Shown: in pieces, positions 17,844-26,049 of the stretch | Layout: each line of letters begins with the position of its first letter | How positions within the stretch are numbered: position 1 is the first letter of the stretch | Assembly: GCF_019303495.1 (NCBI RefSeq) | Contig: NZ_JAEVFI010000001.1 | Coordinates: 1-64,000 of the forward strand | Direction: 5' to 3' | From: Streptomyces sp. JJ66 | Lineage (GTDB): Bacteria > Actinomycetota > Actinomycetes > Streptomycetales > Streptomycetaceae | Length of the DNA: 64,000 nt | Position numbers and translations under genes: made by a program | Notes under the pieces: generated by a model | Seen by the model: the letters and a program-made list of their open reading frames with translations, nothing else | Database searches by the model: none | What the model was told of the DNA's origin: nothing

Positions 17844-17876
17844 CGTTGACGGTGGGAGTACGTGCACTGTCAAACG
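17844..17876. promoter_or_regulatory. Imperfect inverted repeat upstream of the aldo/keto reductase
   Basis: CGTTGACGGTG (17844-17854) and CACTGTCAAACG (17865-17876) form an inverted repeat with one gap and one mismatch, starting 20-50 bp before the gene. It includes TTGACG, a possible -35 element. It could be an operator; no regulator is adjacent. Confidence 0.3.
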
Positions 17877-17895
17877 ACGTTAGGACCCCTCACAC

Positions 17896-18732
17896 GTGAG
17901 CAGCGTTCCCAGCATCACCCTGAACAACGGCGTCACGATGCCGCAGCTCGGTTTCGGCGTCTGGCAGGTCCCGGACGACGAGGCGGCCACCGCCGTGGCC
18001 CACGCTCTGGAGGTCGGCTACCGCAGCATCGACACCGCCGCCGTCTACGAGAACGAGACGGGGACGGGCCGGGCCATCGCCGCGTCCGGGGTGCCGCGCG
18101 AGGACATCTTCCTCACCACCAAGCTGTGGAACAGCGAGCAGGGCTACGACGCCACGCTGCGCGCCTTCGACGCCTCCCTGGAGCGCCTGGGCACCGGCTA
18201 CGCCGACCTGTACCTGATCCACTGGCCGGTCCCGATGTTCGACCGCTACGTCGAGACCTGGCGGGCGCTGGAGAAACTGGCCACCGACGGCCGGGTGCGG
18301 GCCATCGGGGTATCCAACTTCCAGCCGCCGCACCTGGAGCGGCTGCTGGCCGAAACCTCCACGGTGCCGGTGCTCAACCAGGTCGAGCTGCACCCGCACT
18401 TCCAGCAAGAGCAACTGCGCACCTTCCACACCGCGCACCACATCGCCACCGAGGCGTGGTCGCCGCTGGGGCAGGGCAAGGACGTGCTGACCGAGCCCGC
18501 CATCCGCGCGATCGGCGAGAAGCACGGCCGTACCGCCGCCCAGGTGATCCTGCGCTGGCACCTGCAGCTGGGCAACGTGGTGATCCCGAAGTCCGTCACC
18601 CCTTCCCGGATCAGGGAGAACTTCGAGGTCTTCGACTTCGAGCTGGACGCCGGTGACCTGGCGGCTATCGCGGCGCTGGAGACGGGCAGGCGCCTGGGCC
18701 CGGACCCGTCCACGATGGACTTCATGGGCTGA
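17896..18732 (+). CDS. Aldo/keto reductase (2,5-diketogluconate reductase-like)
   Basis: A 278-residue AKR with the complete catalytic tetrad D46, Y51, K76 and H109 (IDTAAVYENE, LTTKLW, YLIHWP). The C-terminal NADPH site is seen in VIPKSVTPSRIRENFEVFDF. It reduces carbonyls with NADPH; many relatives are called 2,5-diketo-D-gluconate reductases without proof of substrate. GTG 17896 gives a standard family N-terminus (SITLNNGVTMPQLGFGVWQV). It is followed by a terminator-like hairpin. Confidence 0.93.
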   Translation: MSSVPSITLNNGVTMPQLGFGVWQVPDDEAATAVAHALEVGYRSIDTAAVYENETGTGRAIAASGVPREDIFLTTKLWNSEQGYDATLRAFDASLERLGTGYADLYLIHWPVPMFDRYVETWRALEKLATDGRVRAIGVSNFQPPHLERLLAETSTVPVLNQVELHPHFQQEQLRTFHTAHHIATEAWSPLGQGKDVLTEPAIRAIGEKHGRTAAQVILRWHLQLGNVVIPKSVTPSRIRENFEVFDFELDAGDLAAIAALETGRRLGPDPSTMDFMG

Positions 18733-18789
18733 CGGCCGCTGCCCGGCCCGAAAGCAGCTCGCTCCACGCCCGCACGGCTACGACAGACC

Positions 18790-18825
18790 ACGCGCCGCGT
18801 CCCGGCCTTCCGGGTCGCGGCGCGT
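18790..18825 (+). terminator. Hairpin after the aldo/keto reductase gene
   Basis: The arms 18790-18805 and 18810-18825 pair over 16 bp with one mismatch and a four-base loop. It lies 58 bp after the stop codon and before the SigK-type promoter. Confidence 0.7.
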
Positions 18826-18914
18826 AATGTGTGGTTGCAGGGTGGAACAGGCAGGAGAGGGTGGAGTACGCGGCACAGGCGGCCACAGCGGGCATGGTGC
18901 CCGCGCAGGACGCA

Positions 18915-18942
18915 CCAATCCGCCCGGCCCCGTGCTCCGAAC
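18915..18942 (+). promoter_or_regulatory. SigK-type promoter of the sigma/anti-sigma/photolyase operon
   Basis: CCAATCC (18915-18921), 15 bases, CCGAAC (18937-18942). The same elements with the same spacing precede the FAD-oxidoreductase operon and the molybdo-oxidoreductase gene in this window. The known mycobacterial SigK promoter is close to CCATCC-N16/17-CCGAAT. This predicts autoregulation of the sigma gene with a leader of about 90 nt. Confidence 0.7.
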
Positions 18943-19040
18943 ACTACGCGAAGCCTGCCCTGGGAGGAACACATGCCGTCCACCTGCCCGGCCGCCCACG
19001 CCCGGTGCACCGCAGCGGCACCCGCCGGAGGGTGCGCCGT

Positions 19041-19625
19041 ATGAGGGAGCCGGTACACATCACCGGGCCCGCCGCGACCGGTCCGGACCTGCAGGAGCTG
19101 ATGGGCGAGGTGGCACGCGGGGACGGCGACGCGTTCGCCGCCGTCTACGACCGGGTGGCCGGGCCCGTGCTGGGGCTGGCCCGCAGCATTGTGCGCGACC
19201 CGGCCCAGGCCGAGGAGGTGACGCAGGAGGTGCTGGTGGAGGTCTGGCGTCTCGCCGCGCACTACCAGCCGGACAAGGGCAGCGCCATGGCGTGGATCAT
19301 GACCATGGCACACCGGCGGGCGGTGGACCGGGTGCGCTCGGCCCAGGCCGCCACCGACCGCGAGCAGCGCGCCGCCCTGCTGGAGCGCACCCCGGCGTAC
19401 GACGAGGTCACCGAGCAGGTGGAGTCCCGCCTCGAACGCGAGCAGGTGCGCCGGTGCCTGCGGAACCTGACCGAGCTGCAGCGGCAGTCGGTCACGCTCG
19501 CCTACTACCGCGGTCTCACCTACCGTGAGGTCGCCGAACTCCTGGCCCTTCCGCTGGGCACCGTCAAGACCCGGCTGCGCGACGGGCTGATCCGGCTGCG
19601 CGACTGTCTGGGGGTAAGCGCATGA
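19041..19625 (+). CDS. sigK: ECF RNA polymerase sigma factor, SigK type
   Basis: A 194-residue group IV sigma factor. Region 2 covers about 30-90 (DAFAAVYDRVAGPVLGLARS, AQAEEVTQEVLVEVWRL, AWIMTMAHRRAVDRVR) and region 4 about 135-185 (LTELQRQSVTLAYYRGLTYR, VAELLALPLGTVKTRLRDG). ATG 19041 precedes the conserved region by 20-30 residues. It is followed with an ATGA overlap by a gene for an RskA-type anti-sigma factor. The promoter sequence shared by its own operon and two neighbouring transcription units supports SigK specificity. Likely role: switching on photolyase, lipid-modifying enzymes and a molybdo-oxidoreductase. Confidence 0.93.
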   Translation: MREPVHITGPAATGPDLQELMGEVARGDGDAFAAVYDRVAGPVLGLARSIVRDPAQAEEVTQEVLVEVWRLAAHYQPDKGSAMAWIMTMAHRRAVDRVRSAQAATDREQRAALLERTPAYDEVTEQVESRLEREQVRRCLRNLTELQRQSVTLAYYRGLTYREVAELLALPLGTVKTRLRDGLIRLRDCLGVSA

Positions 19626-20374
19626 CCACGGTGGACCTGCACACGCTGACCGGCGCCTACGCCGTGCACGCGCTGTCCGACACCGAGCGGGCCGAGTTCG
19701 AACGCCACCTCGCGGTGTGCGGCGCGTGCGCGCAGGAGGTGCGGGAGCTGACCGCCACCGCCGAACGGCTCGGCCTGGCCGTCTCCGCCACCTTGCCGCC
19801 GCAGCTGCGCGCCCGGGTGCTCGCCCGCGTGACGACCGTCCGCCAGGAGCCGCCGCGGGTGCCCCGGCAGGGCGGCGGCTCCTGGCTGTCGCGTCGCACC
19901 AGGGCGCTGCCGCGTATGGTGCTCGCCGCCTCCGTCGCGGCGGCTGCCGCGTTCGGCGGCCTCGCGGTGTGGCAGTACCAGGCGGCCGAGGACGCCCGAC
20001 AGCAGGCGGAGCAGGCTGACCAGCGCTCGGACGCGCTGACGCGGGTGCTGACGGCCGGTGACGCCCTGGTGACCTCGGGCGAGCTGCCCGGCGGCGGCAC
20101 CGGAACCATCGTCGTCTCGCACGACCAGGGCCGGGCCGCGTTCCTGGCCGCCGGGCTGCCGCGGCCGCCGAGTGGCCAGGTGTACCAGCTGTGGTTCGCC
20201 AAGGGTGAGGAGATGCGCCCGGCGGGCCTGCTCGATCCGCACGCCACGACCACGGCCACCCTCATGGAGGGCCAGGTGCGGGACGCGACGGCGATGGGCA
20301 TCACGCTGGAGCCGTCTGGCGGCTCGCCCAAGCCGACCTCCGATCCGATGGCGGTCATGGACCTACCCGCCTGA
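19622..20374 (+). CDS. rskA: Anti-sigma-K factor (RskA family)
   Basis: A 250-residue membrane anti-sigma factor. The N-terminal zinc anti-sigma (ZAS) motif is H29-x3-C33-x2-C36 (RHLAVCGACAQEV). A single transmembrane helix lies at about 99-117, followed by a short coiled region (EDARQQAEQADQ) and an extracytoplasmic RskA domain (TGTIVVSHDQGRAAFLAAGL, PSGQVYQLWFAKG, GITLEPSGGSPKPTSDP). It should hold the sigma factor at the membrane until regulated proteolysis releases it. The ZAS motif also allows direct redox or metal sensing. The overlap with the sigma gene (ATGA) implies coupled synthesis. Confidence 0.93.
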   Translation: MTTVDLHTLTGAYAVHALSDTERAEFERHLAVCGACAQEVRELTATAERLGLAVSATLPPQLRARVLARVTTVRQEPPRVPRQGGGSWLSRRTRALPRMVLAASVAAAAAFGGLAVWQYQAAEDARQQAEQADQRSDALTRVLTAGDALVTSGELPGGGTGTIVVSHDQGRAAFLAAGLPRPPSGQVYQLWFAKGEEMRPAGLLDPHATTTATLMEGQVRDATAMGITLEPSGGSPKPTSDPMAVMDLPA

Positions 20375-20394
20375 AGTCCGCGAAGGAGCACGCC

Positions 20395-21747
20395 GTGACA
20401 ACGGTGTCGATCGTGCTGTTCACCTCCGACCTCCGGGTGCACGACCACCCGCCGCTGCGGGCCGCGCTGCGCGCCGCCGACGAGGTGGTGCCGCTGTTCG
20501 TGCTGGACCATGGCGTGCGGCGGGCGGGCTTCGACGCGCCCAACCGCCGTGCGTTCCTCGCCGACGCGCTCACCGGCCTGGACGACGCGCTGACCCGGCG
20601 CGGCGGACGGCTGGTGCTGCGCGAGGGCGAGGTGGTGGACGAGGTGTGCGCCCTCGCCCGCGAGACCGGGGCTGGCGAGGTGCACGTCGCCGCGGGAGTC
20701 AGCGGCTACGCGCTGGACCGCGAGGAGCGGCTGCGGTCGGCGCTGCCGTCGGTGGGCTGCGCGCTGCGGGTGCACGACGCCGTCGTCACCGCCGTGCCGC
20801 CGGGCGAACTGACACCGCACGGCAACGACCACTTCGCGGTGTTCACACCCTACTTCCGCCGCTGGGAGAAGGCGGCGCTGCGGCAGCCCGTCGCGGCACC
20901 CCGCCGGGTGCCGGTACCGCAGGACGTCGGCTCGGCGAAGCTGCCGGACCGGGACGTCCCCGGCGCCTCCCCCGGGCTGCCCCCCGGCGGGGAGCACGCG
21001 GGACGGGCCCGGCTGTCTGGGTGGCTGGCGGGCGGGGTGCGCGACTACGCCGAGCGGGGCGATGACCTGGCCGGTGACGCCACCTCCCGGCTCTCCCCGT
21101 ACCTGCACTTCGGCTGTCTGTCCCCCACCGAGCTGGTGCACCGGGCCCGCGAGCGCGGCGGCGAGGGTGCGGACGCCTTCGTCCGCCAGCTCGCCTGGCG
21201 CGACTTCCATCACCAGGTGCTGCACGCCCGGCCCACGGCGTCGTGGACGGACTACCGCACCAGGGACGACCGGTGGCGCACAGACGCCCAGGCGGCGCGG
21301 GCCTGGCGGGAGGGCGAGACGGGCTACCCGATCGTGGACGCCGCCATGCGGCAGCTGCGGCACGAGGGCTGGATGCACAACCGGGCCCGGCTGCTGGTGG
21401 CCAGCTTCCTGACGAAGACGCTGTACCTCGACTGGCGCGTGGGGGCCCGGCACTTCCTGCACTGGCTGGTGGACGGCGACCTCGCCAACAACCAGCTCAA
21501 CTGGCAGTGGATGGCGGGTACGGGCAACGACACGCGGCCCAACCGCGTGCTCAATCCGCTCACCCAGGCCCGGCGCTTCGACCCGCAGGGGGACTATGTG
21601 CGGCGGTGGGTGCCGGAGCTGGCAGCGCTGCCGGGCAGGGAGGTACACGAGCCGTGGAAGAGCGGCGTGTCCGTGACGTACCCGGCCCCGATCACCGACC
21701 TCGGTGCGGCCCTGGCCCGCTTCCGCACGGCCCGCGGGCTGGACTGA
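20395..21747 (+). CDS. phr: Deoxyribodipyrimidine photolyase
   Basis: A 450-residue cryptochrome/photolyase. The N-terminal alpha/beta antenna domain begins SIVLFTSDLRVHDHPPLRAA; the FAD domain has SRLSPYLHFGCLSP, RQLAWRDFHHQVL, EGETGYPIVDAAMRQLRHEGWMHNR (split motif) and WRVGARHFLHWLVDGDLANNQLNWQW. These match class I CPD photolyases, which use blue light to split pyrimidine dimers. The GTG start lies 20 bp after rskA, so the gene belongs to the SigK operon. This placement ties DNA photorepair to the sigma factor. Confidence 0.95.
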   Translation: MTTVSIVLFTSDLRVHDHPPLRAALRAADEVVPLFVLDHGVRRAGFDAPNRRAFLADALTGLDDALTRRGGRLVLREGEVVDEVCALARETGAGEVHVAAGVSGYALDREERLRSALPSVGCALRVHDAVVTAVPPGELTPHGNDHFAVFTPYFRRWEKAALRQPVAAPRRVPVPQDVGSAKLPDRDVPGASPGLPPGGEHAGRARLSGWLAGGVRDYAERGDDLAGDATSRLSPYLHFGCLSPTELVHRARERGGEGADAFVRQLAWRDFHHQVLHARPTASWTDYRTRDDRWRTDAQAARAWREGETGYPIVDAAMRQLRHEGWMHNRARLLVASFLTKTLYLDWRVGARHFLHWLVDGDLANNQLNWQWMAGTGNDTRPNRVLNPLTQARRFDPQGDYVRRWVPELAALPGREVHEPWKSGVSVTYPAPITDLGAALARFRTARGLD

Positions 21748-21843
21748 CCCCCTGCCATGGGTCCCGGCTTCCTGCCATGGGCTGCCGAAGGGACTGAGGC
21801 GTCAGCCCCTTCGGCAACTCCGGTCGCGCTCGAAGGGGCGAGC

Positions 21844-22698
21844 CTACTGGCGACGCACGGGTGACCGTGGTGGGCGCGGGAAGAAGCCGGAGACCCGGGC
21901 CGCGTACCGCGCGTACCCCGGGCGGGACGCCATGTGCTCCTCCAGCAGCCGCTTGCCGCTGCCACGCGTCAGCAGAAAGCTCATCACCAGCGGGGAGACG
22001 AGCACCGTCAGCCCCACCCGCCAGTCGGCGGCCGCCAGCAGGAACAGGCCCCACCAGACGCAGAAGTCACCGAAGTAATTGGGGTGACGCGTCCAGCTCC
22101 ACAGGCCCCGGTCCATGACGCGGCCCCGGTTGGCGGGATCGGCCTTGAACCGGGCGAGCTGCCAGTCGCCGACGGATTCGAAGAACAGCCCGGTCGCCCA
22201 CAGCAGCACCCCGAGCACCGCGAGCGGACCCAGCGGCGCGGGCAGGTACGCCGCGGCCTGCACCGGCAGCGAGACGAGCCACACCAGGGCGCCCTGGAGC
22301 AGGTAGACCATGCGGAACGCGTAGGCGTCGCGGCTGCCGGGGGCCTTGGCCAGCATGCGGTCGTAGCGCGGGTCCTCACCGTGCCCGCGGCCGCGCCAGG
22401 CGATGTGCGCGGCCAGGCGCAGCCCCCACGCGACGGTGAGCGAGGTGACCAGCAGGCGGCGCGCGTCGTCACCGGCGCCAGCGGTGGCCGACAGCGTACC
22501 GCTGACGACCGCCACCGCCGCGAAGCCGCAGCCCCAGGCGATGTCCACCACACGGTGCAGCCCGCGCACGAGGGCAACGGCGAAGGTGACCAGCATGACG
22601 GCCAGCGCCGCGCCCGCCGACGCCGCCAGGTTCAGCGCGAAGTCGGACCAGTCAAACGCCGAGTCGGCCCCGGGGATCGTCCAGGACATGGAGGTCAT
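21844..22698 (-). CDS. DUF1295 membrane protein (steroid 5-alpha-reductase-like)
   Basis: A 284-residue protein with about six or seven transmembrane helices. The C-terminal motif WSWTRHPNYFGDFCVWWGLFL followed by LLEEHMASRPGYARYAARVSGFFP is typical of DUF1295, related to NADPH-dependent reductases and isoprenyl/phospholipid methyltransferases. It is the last gene of a five-gene operon whose members overlap by four bases each. In mycobacteria the homologue (Rv0446c) sits in the same SigK-linked operon. A role in modifying or reducing a lipid made by the two upstream cyclopropane-synthase-like enzymes is likely but unproven. Confidence 0.88.
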   Translation of the reverse strand: MTSMSWTIPGADSAFDWSDFALNLAASAGAALAVMLVTFAVALVRGLHRVVDIAWGCGFAAVAVVSGTLSATAGAGDDARRLLVTSLTVAWGLRLAAHIAWRGRGHGEDPRYDRMLAKAPGSRDAYAFRMVYLLQGALVWLVSLPVQAAAYLPAPLGPLAVLGVLLWATGLFFESVGDWQLARFKADPANRGRVMDRGLWSWTRHPNYFGDFCVWWGLFLLAAADWRVGLTVLVSPLVMSFLLTRGSGKRLLEEHMASRPGYARYAARVSGFFPRPPRSPVRRQ

Positions 22699-24020
22699 GC
22701 GCGCTCACCGGTGAACCAGGCCGCCGGGGTACCGGTGATGCCGCTGTCGCCCTCGGCGTCGGGGCGCACGGCGAGGATCTGATCGACGCCCATGCGGCGC
22801 TCCTCGAACGCCAGCGCGCCGCCGGCCAGGTACAGCCGCCACACCCGAGCGGCCTGGGGGCCGATGAGGGCGGTGACGTCGTCCCAGCGTTCTTCCAGCG
22901 TGGTGTGCCAGGCGCGGACGGTACGCACGTAGTCCTCACGCAGCGACTGCACCGAGCGCACCTCCAGACCGGCGTCCTCCAGCAGACAGACGGTCTCGCC
23001 GAGCGGGCGCATGTGCATGTCGGGGGCGATGTAGGACTCGATGAACGCGCCGCCGCCGGGCGCCACGCGCCCCCGGGACATCTGCTGCACCAGCACCCGG
23101 CCCCGGGGACGCACCAGGCGCCGCAGCCGCGCGGCGAAGGCGGGGTACTCGGCGTCGCCGACGTGCTCGCCCATCTCGATGGAGGCGACGGCGTCGAAGC
23201 CGCCGCCGCCCAGGTCGCGGTAGTCGCACAGCTGGACCTCCACCTGGTCCGCGAGGCCGCGCTCGGCGGCCCGCTCACGGACGAACGCGGCCTGCTCCCG
23301 GGCAAGGGTGACGGCGGTGACCCGCGCCTTGTGGTGCTCGGCGGCGTACAGACTGAGCGAGCCCCAGCCGCAGCCGACGTCCAGCAGCCGCAGGCCCGGA
23401 CGCAGCCCCAGCTTGCGGCAGATCAGTTCCAGCTTGTCGCGCTGGGCGTCGGCCAGGCCATAGGCGGTGCCGGGGTCGTCGCAGGCGTCAGGGTGGTCAG
23501 GGTCAGCCGTCCAGTAAGCGCAGGAGTAGGCCATGGAGGCGTCGAGCAGCAACGCGTAGAAGGCGTTGGACAGGTCGTAGTGGTGGCTGATCGCGGCGCG
23601 GTCGCGGCTCTTGCTGTGCAGCGCGCCCGAGAGGCTGGCCTGCTCGCGCGGTGACGGCGGCTTGGGGCCGAGCGCGCCGAGCCGTGCGGCGGTGCCGAGC
23701 GCGCCGAGCAGCAGGCGGGTGTCGGCGGGGCGCGGCCTGGGCGGGCGCAGACCGCGTTCGCGCACCGCGCGCCACACGCCGCGCAACCCGTCGGCGAGGT
23801 CGCCCTCCACGTCGAGTTCGCCGGTGATGTACGCCTCGGCGAGGCCGAGTTCGCCGGGCTGCCACAGCAGGCGGCGCAGGGCGCGGCGGGAGCGCAGGAC
23901 CACCACGGGGGCGCCCGCGGGTCCGCTCTCGCTGCCGTCCCAGGCGCGCAGCCGCACCGGCAGCGGGCCGCCGAGCAGGCGGGAAGTCAGGTCGGTGATG
24001 CGGTGGGCGACGCCGTTCAC
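22695..24020 (-). CDS. Cyclopropane-fatty-acyl-phospholipid synthase-like methyltransferase (paralogue 2)
   Basis: A 441-residue SAM-dependent enzyme. An N-terminal lipid-binding region (LGLAEAYITGELDVEGDLADG) precedes the methyltransferase core: AISHHYDLSNAFYALLLDASMAYSCAYW, the SAM site LLDVGCGWGSLSLYAAEH, and GEHVGDAEYPAFA. The AYSCAYW sequence keeps the cysteine found in the E. coli CFA synthase active site, unlike the neighbouring paralogue. It should add a methylene or methyl group across the double bond of membrane phospholipid acyl chains. It overlaps both neighbours (GTGA/ATGA type) in the SigK-linked operon. Confidence 0.92.
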   Translation of the reverse strand: MNGVAHRITDLTSRLLGGPLPVRLRAWDGSESGPAGAPVVVLRSRRALRRLLWQPGELGLAEAYITGELDVEGDLADGLRGVWRAVRERGLRPPRPRPADTRLLLGALGTAARLGALGPKPPSPREQASLSGALHSKSRDRAAISHHYDLSNAFYALLLDASMAYSCAYWTADPDHPDACDDPGTAYGLADAQRDKLELICRKLGLRPGLRLLDVGCGWGSLSLYAAEHHKARVTAVTLAREQAAFVRERAAERGLADQVEVQLCDYRDLGGGGFDAVASIEMGEHVGDAEYPAFAARLRRLVRPRGRVLVQQMSRGRVAPGGGAFIESYIAPDMHMRPLGETVCLLEDAGLEVRSVQSLREDYVRTVRAWHTTLEERWDDVTALIGPQAARVWRLYLAGGALAFEERRMGVDQILAVRPDAEGDSGITGTPAAWFTGERA

Positions 24021-25312
24021 GGGGCGTTCGTCTCCTCGGTGTCGGTCGCGGTCCCGGTCGGACTCTCGGCGGGCGCGGTGAGCTGGATCTGGTGGACGTC
24101 GAGGTATCCGGCGCGGAAGCCCGCCTCACAGTAGGCGAGGTACAGCTCCCACATGCGGCGGAAGGTGGCGTCGAAGCCGAGGGCGGCCACGTCCTCGGCG
24201 TGGTCGGTGAAGCGTTCGCGCCACAGCCGCAGGGTCTCGGCGTAGTGCGGTCCGAACGCCTCACAGCGGGTGACGCACAGCCCGGTCTCCCGGGCGGTGA
24301 TGTCGCGGATCGCGGTCGTGGAGGGCAGGAAGCCGCCGGGGAAGATGTACTTCTGAATCCAGGTGTGGGTGGAGCGGGTGGCCAGCATGCGCGCGTGCGG
24401 CATGGTGATGGCCTGGAGCGCGATCCGTCCGCCGGGCGCGGTGAGGCGTTCCAGGGTGGTGAAGTACGCGGGCCAGAACTCCGCGCCGACGGCTTCGATC
24501 ATCTCCACGCTGACCACGGCGTCGTAAGCGCCGGTGACTTCACGGTAGTCGGACAGCAGCACGGTGACGGCGTCGGCGTGCCCGGCGGCGGCGACCCGCT
24601 CGGTGGCCAGGGCGCGCTGTTCGGCGGAGAGGGTGACGGTGGTGACGCGGGCACCGCGCTCAGCGGCCCGCAGAGCCAGTTCGCCCCAGCCGGTGCCGAT
24701 CTCCAGCAGCCGGGTGCCCGGGCCGACGCGGGCGAGGTCGAGCAGCCGGTCGATCTTGCGGTGCTGGGCGGCGGCCAGCGCGTCGAAGGCGGCCGGGAAG
24801 CCGCGGAAGAGGGCCGCGGAGTACGACATGGTCTCGTCCAGGAAGAGCGCGAACAGCTCGTTGGACAGGTCGTAGTGGCGGTGGATGTTCTCGCGGGACC
24901 CGGTGGTGGTGTTGCGCTGGGCGGCGGGCTGGCGCGGCGCCCACAGCCCGCGCAGCCGCTGGAGGGGGGCGGGCACGAGGTCGGCGACGTGCGCGGCGAA
25001 CACCGTCAGCACGCCGACGAGGTCCTCGGCCTCCCACTCCCCGGCCATGTAGGACTCACCGAAACCGATGAGGCCCCCGGCGGCCAGGCGGCGGTGGAAC
25101 GCGGCGGGGTCGCGCAGTTCGAGCAGTGGGCCGCCCAGGCCCAGGGTGGAGCCGTCGGGCAGCTGGACCCGCAGCGGCAGCCGGGCCAGGGCTCGCCGCA
25201 CGATCCGCTCGGCGACTTTCGCGCGCACCGGGGAGACCCGCGGGACGCGGGCCACGTCGGGCCACCGCTGCTCGTCGGTCGCGGCGGCTCGGGCAGATAC
25301 GGTGACGCTCAC
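24017..25312 (-). CDS. Cyclopropane-fatty-acyl-phospholipid synthase-like methyltransferase (paralogue 1, UfaA1-like)
   Basis: A 431-residue SAM enzyme with GFGESYMAGEWEAEDLVGVL at the N-terminal lipid-binding part, then NIHRHYDLSNELFALFLDET, MSYSAALF, LLEIGTGWGELALRAAERG and VSVEMIEAVGAEFWPAYF. The position that is Cys in classical CFA synthases is Ala here (MSYSAALF); the mycobacterial UfaA1 branch has a similar change. Such enzymes can make methyl-branched fatty acids (tuberculostearic type or precursors of furan fatty acids). GTG 25312 overlaps the stop of the DUF1365 gene. An upstream extension is not family-like. Confidence 0.92.
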   Translation of the reverse strand: MSVTVSARAAATDEQRWPDVARVPRVSPVRAKVAERIVRRALARLPLRVQLPDGSTLGLGGPLLELRDPAAFHRRLAAGGLIGFGESYMAGEWEAEDLVGVLTVFAAHVADLVPAPLQRLRGLWAPRQPAAQRNTTTGSRENIHRHYDLSNELFALFLDETMSYSAALFRGFPAAFDALAAAQHRKIDRLLDLARVGPGTRLLEIGTGWGELALRAAERGARVTTVTLSAEQRALATERVAAAGHADAVTVLLSDYREVTGAYDAVVSVEMIEAVGAEFWPAYFTTLERLTAPGGRIALQAITMPHARMLATRSTHTWIQKYIFPGGFLPSTTAIRDITARETGLCVTRCEAFGPHYAETLRLWRERFTDHAEDVAALGFDATFRRMWELYLAYCEAGFRAGYLDVHQIQLTAPAESPTGTATDTEETNAP

Positions 25313-26049
25313 TCCACACCCTCCTGGGGTCGGTGTCGGGGACGGGGGCGCACGGGCAGGCCGCGCAGGTACAGCGCGATGCCGTGCAGCCGGATGGCGG
25401 CGGACACCGCGAGGGTGGACCACGGGTGCCGCAGGGCCGCCCTGAGCAGGGCGGCGGGGGTGGCCGCCCGGCGGTGGCCGCGCACGGTGGCGGTGAACGG
25501 CCGCCCGCCGTCACGTTCGAGGTGGACGGTCACATCCAGCCGCTCGCCGGGCTCGGGCAGCCGCATGCGGTAGCGGCCGTCCACGGGGAAGAACGGCGAG
25601 ACGTAGAACTCCTTGGCCGCACCAGCCCGGTGGTCGCCGCCGGGACGCAGCAGGTAGCAGTGGCGTTCGCCGTAGGTGTTGTGCACCTCGGCGACGACGC
25701 ACTCCCCGGTGCCGTCGGCCGGGCGGCACCAGTAGAGCGTGAGCGGGTTGAAGACGTATCCGAGCACGCGGGCGTGGGCGAGCATCAGGACGCGTCCGGC
25801 GCCGAGGGTGACGCCGTGCGCCGCCAGGTAGCGGGCGATCCCGGCCCGGATGGTGGGGGCGGTGCCGCCGAAGTGGTCACGCGCGTCGAACCGGGCCAGC
25901 GGGCGCAGCGGCCGGGGCAGGCGCGGCGGGTGGTCGAGGTCGATCAGCCACAGGTAGGTGCGGTGCCGCAGCCGGTGCCGCAGCGGGCTGGTGCGCACGT
26001 GCACCACCTCGCTCGGGTAGAGGCTCGGGTGGCGGGCCGCGCTGGTCAC
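25309..26049 (-). CDS. DUF1365 family protein
   Basis: A 246-residue soluble protein. Family text is clear: LYPSEVVHVRTSPLRHRLRH, YLWLIDLDHPP, DHFGGTAPTIRAGIARYLAA, VLGYVFNPLTLYWCRP, EVHNTYGERHCYLL and KEFYVSPFFPVDGRYRM. The biochemical role of DUF1365 is not established, but it almost always sits between an FAD oxidoreductase and a CFA-synthase homologue, so a step in the same lipid modification is inferred. GTG 26049 overlaps the upstream stop (GTGA). Confidence 0.9.
   Translation of the reverse strand: MTSAARHPSLYPSEVVHVRTSPLRHRLRHRTYLWLIDLDHPPRLPRPLRPLARFDARDHFGGTAPTIRAGIARYLAAHGVTLGAGRVLMLAHARVLGYVFNPLTLYWCRPADGTGECVVAEVHNTYGERHCYLLRPGGDHRAGAAKEFYVSPFFPVDGRYRMRLPEPGERLDVTVHLERDGGRPFTATVRGHRRAATPAALLRAALRHPWSTLAVSAAIRLHGIALYLRGLPVRPRPRHRPQEGVE

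Larger units (their letters stand above)
18733..19040. other. Intergenic region before the sigma gene
   Basis: It contains the terminator-like hairpin (18790-18825) and the SigK-type promoter (18915-18942). No coding sequence is supported; an in-frame extension of the sigma factor upstream of 19041 has no family similarity. Confidence 0.6.
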
